The notes under the pieces were generated by a model. That model was not told the DNA's origin and searched no databases. It worked only from the letters and a program-made list of their open reading frames with translations. A DNA stretch of 64,000 nucleotides from Aplectana chamaeleonis (Eukaryota > Nematoda > Chromadorea > Rhabditida > Cosmocercidae): NCBI GenBank assembly GCA_029168955.1, contig JAPDOI010001492.1, forward strand, positions 1 to 64,000, in the 5' to 3' direction. This document shows, piece by piece, positions 46,401 through 58,400 of this stretch. The position numbers and the translations under genes were made by a program. Position 1 is the stretch's first letter, and each line of letters begins with the position of its first letter.

Positions 46401-49400
46401 ACCAAATGGGAATGCACGAGAGAAACATTTCAAAAAGTCAGGCGAAGTAGAGCGGAATTCTCAAAAAGTGGACGAGAGTTAATCGGTATGCATACATGTT
46501 ACATTCAAGCAAATCAAGCTATTTCTCTCGTGCGCTCCCATGAGATAGTGCTATCACTCTATCTTATCACATGTTTTCTCAAGTTTCATTTCTAATTGTG
46601 GTGAGCGCAAAGCGCTCACCAGATTTGGCTTTGATTCGCCATCGCGCAACCCCCTGATCTCAGTATCAGGGTCCAGAGTAAACGTAGGAAGACCGTTCTT
46701 TTTGCATTTATTACACTTTAGGAGGCTGAATAACTATTCAAAAATTGGTCCGGAATGGTTACCTGAGATTCGAGAAAAATTGTCAAAACCACGTCATTTT
46801 GGTCGAAAAAAGGGTTCATCTCCTTTTTTTTCAGTTGGCGTACACGATCTTGTTGGAACACTTAACGTTGAGCTAGAAAGCTCATTTTTTGACCAGAAAG
46901 TTGGTTATGATTGCACCTAGCTCCTGTCAAAATTTGAAGTTGGTAGCTCAATTTTTGTGGAACCTCAAAATTGAGGGTCAGGAAAGTCAAAAACACGTAA
47001 ACATGTTATTATAAACCATCCGACGTTTACTTATTCCGTAAAAATGAACTAATGAAATAAACACCGTTACTGATAGGCTTTTGCTCAGGATTGAACGCGC
47101 CCTGAAACGGGGCAACGCTTCAATCAATACGGCGGGGTCTCGGAAGTACTTTTTGGAACGCCGCACGGTGTGAATCAGAAGTGGGCCAAAGAACGCCGTA
47201 GAAAGTGTGCGGGACCCAAATGAGAGTGCGCAGAACGCCGTAGAAAGTGTGTGGGACCCAAATGGGTGCGCGCAGAAGCCGTAGAAAGTGTGTGGGACCC
47301 AAATAACAGTGCGCCGGACGCCGTAGAAACTGGGTGGGACCCAAATGAGAGTGCGCAGGACGCCGTAGAAAGTTTGTGGGACCCAAATAACAGTGCGCCG
47401 GACGCCGTAGAAAGTGTGCGGGACCCAAATGGATGTGGGAAGAACGCCCTAGAAAGTGAGCAGGACATCACTGGGAGCGGGCAGGACGTCATAGAAGGGG
47501 GGCAGGGCATCAGTGGGTTTGCTTTGAATTAACACCACCAGGCATAAACCATGTTAGAAAGGAGACCTCCAGGAAAAATAAATGAAATTCCTGAAAGTTT
47601 AGGTTCCTGGCAAAAGTAAAGATTTGGCATGGCCATTTTTTTCAAAAAATTAGAAATATACTCAGTTAAAAGGGGAAGGTGAAGAAAAATGGAAAAAGTT
47701 TTGAAATATTCCTGAGAACGATTTGGCGTAGAATAACTTAATAATAATTTTTGAGAAATGTAGTGAAATAGTTGAAAGCATGATTTGGCAGTTGAGTTTG
47801 AACCAACTATTTATAAGAGTTGTGCAAAATGAGAGATCGCATTGTATAAGCTTATCCGTAGAACATATCGAAGCAAAATCACGCGTGATATGGCTAGCAG
47901 TAAACGCTCGTTCGGGAGCTGGAATGCCGCGATCTATTAAGTAAAGTGAGATAAACTGTTTGTTTCATTTCACGCGTGATTTTGCTTTAATATGTTCTAC
48001 GGATAAGCTCATACAATGCGATCTCTCGTTTTGCACAACTCTTATCAATACTTGTTCAAACTCGACTGCCAAATCATGCTTTCAACTATTTCACTACATT
48101 TCCCAAAAATCAAGTTATTCTACCCCAAATCGTTCTCAGGAATATTTCAAAACCTTTTTTCATTTTTCTTTACCTTCCCCTTTTAACTGAGTATATTTCT
48201 AATTTTTCGAAAAAATGGCCATGCCAAATCTTTACATTTGCCAGGAACCTAAACTTTCAAGAATTCTTGTACTGGAACGGGTGGGAAATTAAGACGTGGG
48301 AGGCAAAATTGCTCAAACATTGTCACATATTGTCATACTGGATGGTTTTTGACGCTTCAAACGTCGTAGACGACATGGTAGAAGCCGTGCAGTCCTATTT
48401 ATGCTGTTATCTCCTCCATGTTTGTGAGTGTGTATGCTGCCCTCAAGGGGTGACGTCATAAAGCGGTTGATGCTTCACTGGGATGGTAATATCAGGTCTA
48501 CAGGATGTTGATAGGATGTGAACGCGGATTCGGGGATGGAGATCCTCCTCCGATGGGATGTCTACAGCAAAAGCGTTCCCGCGGATAGGATGTCTACGGC
48601 ACCAAGGAGGGGGGCGACGGGCAGTTCTCGAGGGGCGATCCATGCCCCTTTTGGATGTCTACAGGGAGCATTGCGTGAGGTGACATCTCATTCGTGTCCT
48701 GTGGACAACAGCGAACGTCTGAGCTGATAGCGGTTTGGACTTCTACGAATTTACTGTGGAGCGGTTATTTATATCAATCAATCAAAGGTTTTTAAAGCGC
48801 TTCAGCAAAATCTTCCAGAATTGACTTAAAATTCTCCCAGGTGGGTTTCTTGGGACGCAGACCAAGAATCTGAGGTTTATTTGATGATTTTCCAAAATTT
48901 TCTGCATAATTCCCTTGAAGCATCCCAGCAGGGAAATTCTGAGGGCAAAACTCCACTTTCGAGATTTCCGGATTTCTTTGATAGATGTGTCCCAAAATCA
49001 TTCTCTGGGGGTGATTTGATGTGCCTAACACGAATGTGAGGTCCGTCAGCCGATTTTCAACTGATTACAATGAATTATGGAGGTTAGTTTGATCAAAGTC
49101 TCAGATTTAACTCAGAATCTGTATGCTAGGGTTATTTGCCGTAGTAAATACGAACTTGACGTCCGTTTTCCGATTTTCGAACTACTAAGGTGTTTTTTGC
49201 CCCATAAATGGCGTGTTACTATCGTAATCTAGATTAAACCTCAGAATCCTGGGGCGGCATGCGCGTACGCGGCGGGTTAGGTTGGGGTTAGGCAGGGTTT
49301 GGAGCGCCGGCGCGTTTGATGATAGCAGCGCGAGGGCTAAAAGGGGGTTAGGCTAGCACTGAGAAATCGTTCCCTCGCAAACCCTACGTACCCTCTATAA

Positions 49401-52400
49401 AACGTCGTAATTCTCATCATTCGAGGCGCGAGCGGCGCGCGCGATCTCTCATCCTCCGTCTGCCTTCCGCTCTCTCACTGTCTCTGACCTCTGTCTCTAA
49501 TTTCGAAGGAGCTGAGCTCCAGCAAGTTGAGGAGTTCAAGTACCTAGGATCGGTGGTGCAACAGCGCAAGGTAGTGGCCACAACTGAGATGCAGTGCAGG
49601 ATCGGGCAGGCGTGTGCTGCTTTTGCTTCACTAGGCTGGTGTCTGTGGAAAAAGGGCAATGTGTCAATCAAGACCAAAGTGCGGATATCCCGATCGCTTT
49701 TATTGCCGATTCTATTGTACGGCTCGGAGTCGTGGACCTTGCTCAAGTCGGATCTCAACAAGCTAGAGGTCTTCCAAATGCGGTGTTTGCGGCAAATTCT
49801 GGGAACAACGTTAAGAGATCGCATACGCAACGACGTTATACGAGACAGCTGCGACCATCAACCGACAATCGAGGAACAAATCCGAACGAAGAGGTTGCGC
49901 TGGTTCGGACACGTATGCAGAGTGGAAGCCAGTCGACTACCGCACAGCTTGCTATGGAGAAAACGCCCAAAACCATGGAAAGTCGAGAGAACTGCCCCGA
50001 AGAAGACGCGGTTGAAGCAAGTTGAAGCTGATCTGAAATCTCAACGGTGCAGTGTCGTTAACGCTAAAATAATTGCGGCTAATCGTTCTGAATGGAAGCG
50101 TATCGTTCAGGCCACTGGAGCTCCTATGGCACCTACAGCAGTGTACTGGTTGAGAGGTCATCCCACTCCGCCAGCCGCCAGCTAATGGGATGAGTGAGTG
50201 AGTGAGTGAACCTCCGCTCCGCACCAGCACGCGTAGGAACCATGTGAATTTCGCCGTTTTATGGCCTGTAGGAGGGTGGGGCAGCCGGAACCCCGTTGAG
50301 ACCCCACCTATTGATTATCTCCAGCGCTCGCACAGCAATCATCAAACGCGCCGACGCCCCAAACCCTGCCTAACCCCAACCTAACCCGCCGCGTACGTGC
50401 ATGCCGCCCCTCAAAAACAGATCCATCTCCGTTTTCAGCACCCTAGACTAGCCCTAAATACAAGTTTTCAGCCTAATCCGAATTTGTTTTTCAAATCACC
50501 CCTAAAAATTTCTGACGGGTACCCTTACCTCCTCGCGACCTTTCAGAAAAGCGCATAGCTTTTTGAAACCAGCTGATCGGGACGTGGTACTGCAAAGTTT
50601 TACTATAGATGCTCAAGAGATACTGACAATAAATTTCATTTCGGCATACGCTCTGTATACTTCCTTTGTGAGTCACATCCAACCAGCGAGAATTGAGTTC
50701 AAGTAGTCACGAATCAGAAACACGGCTCGCGTGTTAATCTGGCGATCTGCATACTTCAGGGCTTGACCTGATGCACTTCGGTTACTCAGAGTATGTAAGT
50801 GGATTGCGTTACGGATCTCGTACAGATGAAAAGAGGTGAGTTCTAAATTTCCGCAATTTTTTCACAACGGCCATTGTTTGATTGCAAAAGCCATTGACTT
50901 ACTTGACTTAATCGGTTGGCTTTCGCCTGACGCGGTCATTCCGCATCTTCACCGAGGTGTGCCGTCCTAGTAGTCAGCCGTGTCCATTTTTCACGGTCTT
51001 CAGCCACAATTTGAACACATTCCATCCAGCTGTCACTATTCCATTTCCTGCGAAACGAAACATCGCGCCTGAACTGTCTTTCGATGCCGAGTGACTTTAA
51101 ATCCTCTTTAACCACATCCGTCCAGAACTTTCGCCTACGCCCAGGTGGCCGTTTCCAGACAGGATTTGGAAGCATTTTTAAAGCGTGTTGTACGAGACGA
51201 TCCGGCGTTCTTCTTAGTATATGCCCGAGCAGTCGAAGTCGACTTTCCATTGCTGCTTGAGATGGCGTTAGGAGATGCTGGCACCTCCCTCGTGTCAAGC
51301 GTTGATGTACTGCGTCGATTTCCTTGTAAAGGTCTTCGTTATGGCATCCACGCGGCCAGAAATATCCAAGCAAACGCCTAAAGAGCTTCCTCTCCGTGCA
51401 ATCCAACCTTTCCATCTGCGTTTTCGGTGCTGCCCACGTCTCCGATCCGTACATCATGATAGGGCGAATAGCGGATAGGTAGACGCGCAACTTGACTTCC
51501 TTCGCGATGGTGGTAGACCACAAACACTTGGTTAGAGAATTGAATGCAGACGTAGCTTTCGCACATCGTTGTCGAATATCCGCTGCATAACTACCATCGT
51601 TCTTCAGCAAACAGCCCAAATAACAGAAATCGTCCACCAGTTCGATACGTTGTCCGTCCACACAAACTCCAGTTGAAGGCCTCTGAGAGACCCACATCTG
51701 CTTGCATTTGTCGGGACGAAGACGAAGTCCATAGGCTGCGGCATACTTCGAAACGAGGTTCACAATCCTTTGCAGTTTTGCGTTGTTTTCAGCGAATAAC
51801 ACAATGTCGTCGGCGTACTCCAGGTCGACAAGGGAGCGTCCTGATGGTGTTAGGATCACATCCGCAGGAAACTGTTCTGCAACTCTACGCATGATGTCAT
51901 CAACGGCGAAGTTGAAAGAAAAGGTCCTGCAACGGCTCCTTGCCTTACTCCTGTTTTCACCTCGAAAGCTGACGTAAATCCGACAGGTGTACGAACTGCT
52001 GCTGTTGTTCCTTTGTTCATGTCCTCGATTAACCGAACATACTTTTCCGGGACTCCATCTGCTCGCAGAGCGTTGAGCAATCGATCACGATGAGGAGAGT
52101 CGAACGCGGCTTCAAAGTCAAAAGAAGCAAGCTGTAATGGCTTGAAACCGCTGCCACGATTCAATTACTCTTCTCACGACGAACACTTGGTCGATGGTCG
52201 ATCTTCCAGGTCGAAAACCGGCTTGCTCATCTCTGGTCGTTCCTTCACGATGTTTGATAAGTCGCTCGAGAATGATACGTTCTAAAACCTTGTACATGAC
52301 ACGAAGTAGAGAGATTCCTCTGTAGTTCTTAGGATCCGTGACGGATAGCTTCTTGTGAAGAGGTACGATGATCGCATGTCTCCACGAATCGGGTATCCTT

Positions 52401-55400
52401 TCGCTCATCCATATGGCACGGATGGTGTTGGTCATTTCACGAATCCCAGACGGAGGAAGAGCTTTCAGCATTTCAGCAGTGATGTTGTCATCTCCACCTG
52501 CCTTTCCATTCTTCATTTTCCGGACACAATCCAAAACTTCAGACTCAGTCGGCGATTCCTCACTGACGTCGTAATGTGCTCTCTGAACATGCGGGAGCTC
52601 AGGTACTGATGGCGCTGGGCGATTCAGTAGTGAACTGAAGTAATCCTTCCATATTGGCAGCGTCGCATCACCAACTGCAACTCCATTGGTAGTGTTCAAG
52701 ACAGGAGAACATCTCTTCATCTTCCCGCTATACTGTCGCAGCAACGTGTAGGCTTTCCTCGGATTCTTCTCCTCCCAAGCCTTCTCGAACTCCTTAGCTC
52801 TACACGTCCACTCTCGTTCGCGGTCACTTTGAAGCTGCCGACGCAACTTCCTCCTCAGACGCTTCTCCTCCACGAAGGTTCCTGCAGTTCGAGAGCACAT
52901 ACTCTGTTGTAGGTAGATGTTGTTTCTTCTGAGACGTAGGCGAACTTCTTCTTAGGCTGTACAACCGGGAGTGCCTCTTTCGAAGCGTCCTGGATGCATT
53001 TGACAAAAGAATCCGCGTCGCAAAGTTTCTTCTTAGTCCGTACTCCGATGTGAATAGCAACGCGTTGTCGGAAATTCCTTCTGCACTCTTCATCTCTGAG
53101 ACTTGTCATGTCAATCCTCTGGAGAGGCTGAGCCCTCGCTTCCTCTTATGAATCCTCGCAGTGAAGTTCAACAGAACAGGACGGTGATCCGAATCGAATG
53201 CGACATCCCACACAGCTCTAGATCTTCGAATGTCCGATACTGGAATATTCCTCGTCAGGACATAGTCAAGCTGTAGTTTCAAAGTTGTCATCTTCCGCTT
53301 CCGCTGCTCTTCTGGAGATAGCCGGGTTGGTCCCTGCCACGTAAGCTGATGGCGGCGATGATTCCTCTTGAATGTCGATGCAATAATCAGACCACTGCGT
53401 TCACAAAAGTCGACAAGGCGGTAGCCATTGTCCGATGTTTGCTCCACTGGGTAGAACCATTTACCGAGTACTTCGGATTCCTGATCAAGTCCCATCTTCG
53501 CATTTGCGTCAATCCCCACGACAACAGCATGTTGACAAGGTATCCTGGCCAGCAACGTATTGAGTTCCTCATAAAACGCATCCTTCGAATTGTCTTCGGC
53601 GGTTTCAGTGGGCGCATGAGCACTCACTATCCACAGATTGAATCCTCTGTGATCCCGCAGTCGTACGAATGCATTCCGACACGACGTTGAGCCGAACTCC
53701 TTGACCATACCATTGAAATCCTTCCTTACAGCTATTGCACAGCCTCCCACTCTCCTATCGTCAGCGTTACCGCAGTAGATGGTGTACTCTCCGACGCTGA
53801 TGACGGGTCTATCCTTGAGGCGGGTTTCCTGCAAAGCAGCAAACGGTGCATGGAAATAGCTCAGAAGTCTGGATAGCGCAGTTTTTTGGATATCACTCGA
53901 CAGCGATCGACAGTTCAGGGTGGCGAAATTGTGGCTTGTGGCCAAAGACTCCATGACTCCCTAGGTACGGATCCTAAGGTGTTATGGACCAGAGGCCTTA
54001 GTGTGCCGGACGGCGACACCTTTATGCAATGTGCGGGATACTTTCGCGATATAGTTGTGCACGCTATATCGCTCGAACGTTCCCTGTGTACACTCAAACG
54101 TCTGCTGGGTTCAGTAGAAGCAGGGGCACCAACGAGCAGGTACCAACAGACTTGTATACACACCCCCGAAAAAGCCATATGCTTTTCAAATTATCCAAAA
54201 ACGACCTACTTATTGCTACTCGTAAGAATTTATTCTCAGGTCTCCATTAATGTTCAATCCACACAGTTTTCTTGGCTACGAAAAAATGTGGCCAAGAGGA
54301 TTCCCTACAGACTATCTGGATGTGAGTCCTCAAAATCTTGCTCGCTTGTACAAGCCTTTCAGAGATGCCGCCTTCGTTCAGAGAATACTTTATCTGATTC
54401 AGAGCCATACAAATGATCCTGAAAGGCTTCGACTCTGTGGAAGGATGAGAACACCTGCCGTTCAACAAGGATTAATGTATAATGACCTGGATGTGGACTC
54501 AAGCTACAGATGAGTAGATTCGAAGAGTCTAGATTTTTAAGCAACTAGGGACTTCAGCTCGAAATATTTTCTGAATGTTTTCGATACACGTGGTACAAAA
54601 TCGTTGAATTTTCGGGTTTCTTCTCATGGTTTGTTTAGAGACGCAGTCCAATCTTCATTTGCAGGCGAATCTATGGTGGCATACGGAATGGCCTTGATGA
54701 GAATGTCAATAACTTTGCACCTCCAATTATTCTTGACTCAGGTCATCGATGCCGCATAAAGGGCCATAACATATCGGTGGCAACTGAATCGCTACATCAA
54801 CTCTTCAATTTAGAATATCAGCTTTCATTAAGGAGTTTATGCACCTTTCAATTCCCGCTCTACTCTGTTCCATCGAAACGCGTTTTTCACCCTGTTCCTG
54901 CCTGTCACTGTTTCTTCTCGGTGAGTACATATGGTTAGATCCGCGGCCTGTTTCCTCAAGGAAAAACGTTTAAATTCAAATCGCGGCTGGCGTGGCGGTT
55001 TAAACCTCAATCTCTGAGAATTGAACCGCCGCGCCAGCCGCGATTTGAATTTAAACGTTTTTTTCTTGAGGACACAGGCAACGGACCTAACTATAGTTGA
55101 AAGTTATCATTTGAATAATTAGCCAGTTGGCAAACGTGCACTGATGGGAAGACCATTACTGCTGGAGTCAGTCCAATTGATTGCAAAATTTTCTAAAGGT
55201 CGAAAATTTTCAGGTCCGCGTCAAACATACTTAAGCTACAGTGCTTTTCAAACTAAAGGGGAAACATTGGAGTGAGGGCCACACTTACTCAGACGATAGC
55301 AGGCCTTGAGCCCACCCCGAATGCACCCGAGCCGCGTTCATGTTGCGCTTAGGGTGACAAATTTGGCAACTTCCGGGCCACATATGTGGCGATCCAGTGC

Positions 55401-58400
55401 TACCGACGAGATTGATTCTTGCAGCGCCCTGAGCGCAAGTGTCGTCTGATGACGTCGCAGTACATCATACAACGTACATGGTTGCGCCCCGGGCGCTTTC
55501 TATAAACCGATTTTAGCAACAGAGTTGCAAAAATCGATACACCGACTTGGTTCAGATGTATAGCTGATCGATTCTCGCACCCATTTAAGCTAATCGATTT
55601 TTCGAGGAAGAATCCAACGATTTCCACAAGTTCACCGAATTTCCCCACTCTTATAAATTTCCTTGGACTTATGTGACCCTTAATTGTCCCTTTTCTAAGC
55701 TAGTGCTGATTATGAAATACCTTTCAGCTTAATACACTTTCCCCTGCTTAGAACTTTGATTCCGTCACAACTTCCCTCACAACTTCACCCATTTATCTTC
55801 TGATTCCACCTGATTTTCTCCGACTATTAGGTATATTTCCCTGAAATTATTAGGTATTCATAACAACCGCCCTGTATCAGAGTCCTTCTAATGATCTCGT
55901 TGAACGATTCAAAGCTAACAATGGAAAGTATGCATGACACATATTTATTCCAAACATTAAAATTTAAATATAAATTTAAATATTCATTAAAATAAATTGA
56001 AATATCCGAGCGATTGGTTTTTCTAATTTTTTCCCTCCATGAATGTTTGCAAACTGTGTTCGGAAAGTCATGTTAACGTTTCATTTTTCGAATACAAATA
56101 TTGCACAAATATGTAGAATATAGTGAATTCTAGGTCGAATATTGAGCGCAAATGGAGCAGAGGAAATCAATTACAAGCCCTACAACAGAAATAGTGAGAA
56201 TCTCGCTCGAAAATCGCAGGCAGCCCAGATGCTCTTCCTTGTTCCAATTGATTCATCCGACTTCGAAATGCGCGCGTCAGTCAACGCATGTGGCCTGGAG
56301 AGCAACCTGAACGCACTGCACGTTGCAATCACAACCGAAACGCACCGCAAGTTCGAATATACACTGCTCTGCGTTTCGGTCGCAGTGGGCGGGGAGGGGC
56401 GGGATTGGTTGCGCTCCGGGCCTGCTACTGTCTGAGTAGGAGAACCAATGGGAACAAAAAAAATAAGAGAAGCAGTAGCGAAAAAAGATAACATGACTTG
56501 CGAAGGAAAAATCGGTGAGGCTGAAAAAATTCTTGCATGCCGTTGGTACTAATTTTTGTACGAGGAATCCTTTATTATGAACCGAGCAAAAACATTGTTT
56601 TCAAAACAAGCACGAAGCAGGTTGCATTTATGCATTTACGGAATGCTCCCCTTTGACAACAGACGGATCGGAGCCTCCCTCTTCCATTACATTAGGAGAT
56701 ATGCAACTCATCTAGAATTGATGACTAGAACTACTGACTGGCTTGTTCACGTGCAACCATTCGTCATGCCTCAATTTTTGTTGACTGTGAGGCTTTTAAA
56801 TTGGGATTATTGCAAAATGTGGAAACTCATGAGAAATCCGTTTTTATCAAGTGGCTCGTAAAAGTTATAGTGTTTTGAACACAAAGTACATTGCATTTGC
56901 AGTTCAGAACCCGAAAGACCGTGGAGTGGTTTCGTTCGGCTCAGTAAGTATACAGTAGATTCTTTGAAGCCTTGTCAAGACTCTCATCAGCTGTCTCAAC
57001 CGTTAGTTACTCGTTAATTCTTTTAGGTGCTTTCGTGATGTTTCAAACCCAGCACACAAACAACAGAGATGGAGAAAACTGACCTCAGATCATTTTTCGT
57101 GACGATTCAGATGAAACTCTGGTGGAAGAACTTCCAGGCAGCTGAAAATATAATCATCGCTCACGCACAATGCTGATCGTTTTTCCGAACCATACCTAGA
57201 TGCCTTGATAAATCGATGGGCCATCTTCATCGGTTGTCTTCTCTATGGCGCCACATTCGCTCCAGGATTTCCTAGAAATACCAACAGTTCCTAGAAATAT
57301 CATCCAGTGTGGTAGACCTCTTGGTTTGAATGGCTTGTTAAATGGGTCAGCCCAACGCGTTGCAGGGCGGCCAAGAGTTCTTTTAACGCCTCGTGGGTAC
57401 CGGTATGTGATCCTGGTGCTTCACCTATCGTTGTTCCGGCGCACAACGTGTCCTGCCCATCTGTGTTTCGTGCACTCGATATGGGACAACGCGTCTCGGA
57501 TACCAGACTCCCTCCGAAGCTCCTGACTGCTCTGCCCTTGCTGCCACTGCCTCCGTCGATTTGTATTCACAAGGCTCTTCAGTGCCCTGTGTGCGGTCCT
57601 CATGGCGACAGAGGTGCCCTTTTTTGTGAGCCCATGTTTCGGTATTATAGCAAAGAGCTGGCAGCACAGTGAAGTTAAAGAGGTGAACCTGCAGCTGCTT
57701 AACATCCTGTATCTCATTGGTTAATTCTCGAAATGTGTCTATTGCTGCCCGGGCTGCTCTTCTTCGTCTACAGATTCCGTTTAGTCGTTTGCCATGTTGA
57801 CTTCGCGACAGAGGTACACGTAGCTGTCGGCTTTGTCCAGTTGGTTTTTGCCGAGGTAAACCATCCCATCATCGCATCACTGGTTCGCCATGGTCTGAGT
57901 TTTCTTCATGTTCATCACTAGACTAATCTACGATTGTCTTGCCTACGCCATCTAACTCCCTCAGAATCTCAGTCATCTCTGTCGTGTTGTCGCTGATCAG
58001 CACAATGTCGTCTGCGAACCGCAAATTCGAGAGCTTCTTTCCATCGAAATTCAAGCCTTTGTGATCCCAGTCGAGGCGACACATTACATTTCGGAGACCA
58101 CTCGTGAAAAGCTCCAGTGAATTTGTGGCACCTTGCCGGACACCCTTCTCAATTTTAATGTGCAGCTTGCGTTCGAACAACTGACTAGTTGTGGATGTTC
58201 CTGAGTTACACTGCTTCAGTAGATTCACATAAAAAGGCTCTACTCCGGTGTGCAGGCAAGCGTTGATTACTGCATTTGTCTCTACCGAATCAAATGATTT
58301 CTTGTAGTCGGCAAAGGTGAGGCACAACGGCATTTTATGATAGCCACATCGCTCGATCAAATGAGATACGGTGTGGATGTGATCCATACAACAGAAACCT

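Larger units (their letters stand above)
46013..48446. mobile_element. Element with about 200-bp inverted ends and nested palindromes
   Basis: The left end TTTAAAGGCAGCGTACACGC (then GGAGATAACAGCATAAATAG-like blocks to about 46135, resuming 46296-46350) is matched in reverse by 48265-48446. The left arm has about 160 bp (46137-46295) absent from the right. Inside are an inverted repeat at 46348-46602, a 42-bp tandem array and the long inverted repeat 47587-48265. No transposase was recognised. Confidence 0.6.
43456..48723. mobile_element. Putative 5.3-kb DNA element with 28-bp inverted ends
   Basis: The left end CTCAGACGTTCGCTGTTGTC (then TACAGGAC) is repeated in inverted form at the right end with one mismatch. 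The flanks on both sides are the two halves of one family B repeat, and CT (43454-43455 and 48724-48725) may be the target duplication. Subterminal repeats GGATGTCTACAG or GTTGTCCACAGGAC occur about three times on the left and five on the right. The interior contains other repeats and no recognisable transposase. Confidence 0.55.

Noticed and set aside
47120..47532. Open frames of about 100 codons on both strands as repeat proteins
   Set aside because: They are created by the 42-bp array; both strands are equally open.
56556..56861. 101-codon ORF as a gene
   Set aside because: No recognisable motif or matching splice partner; left as unassigned.
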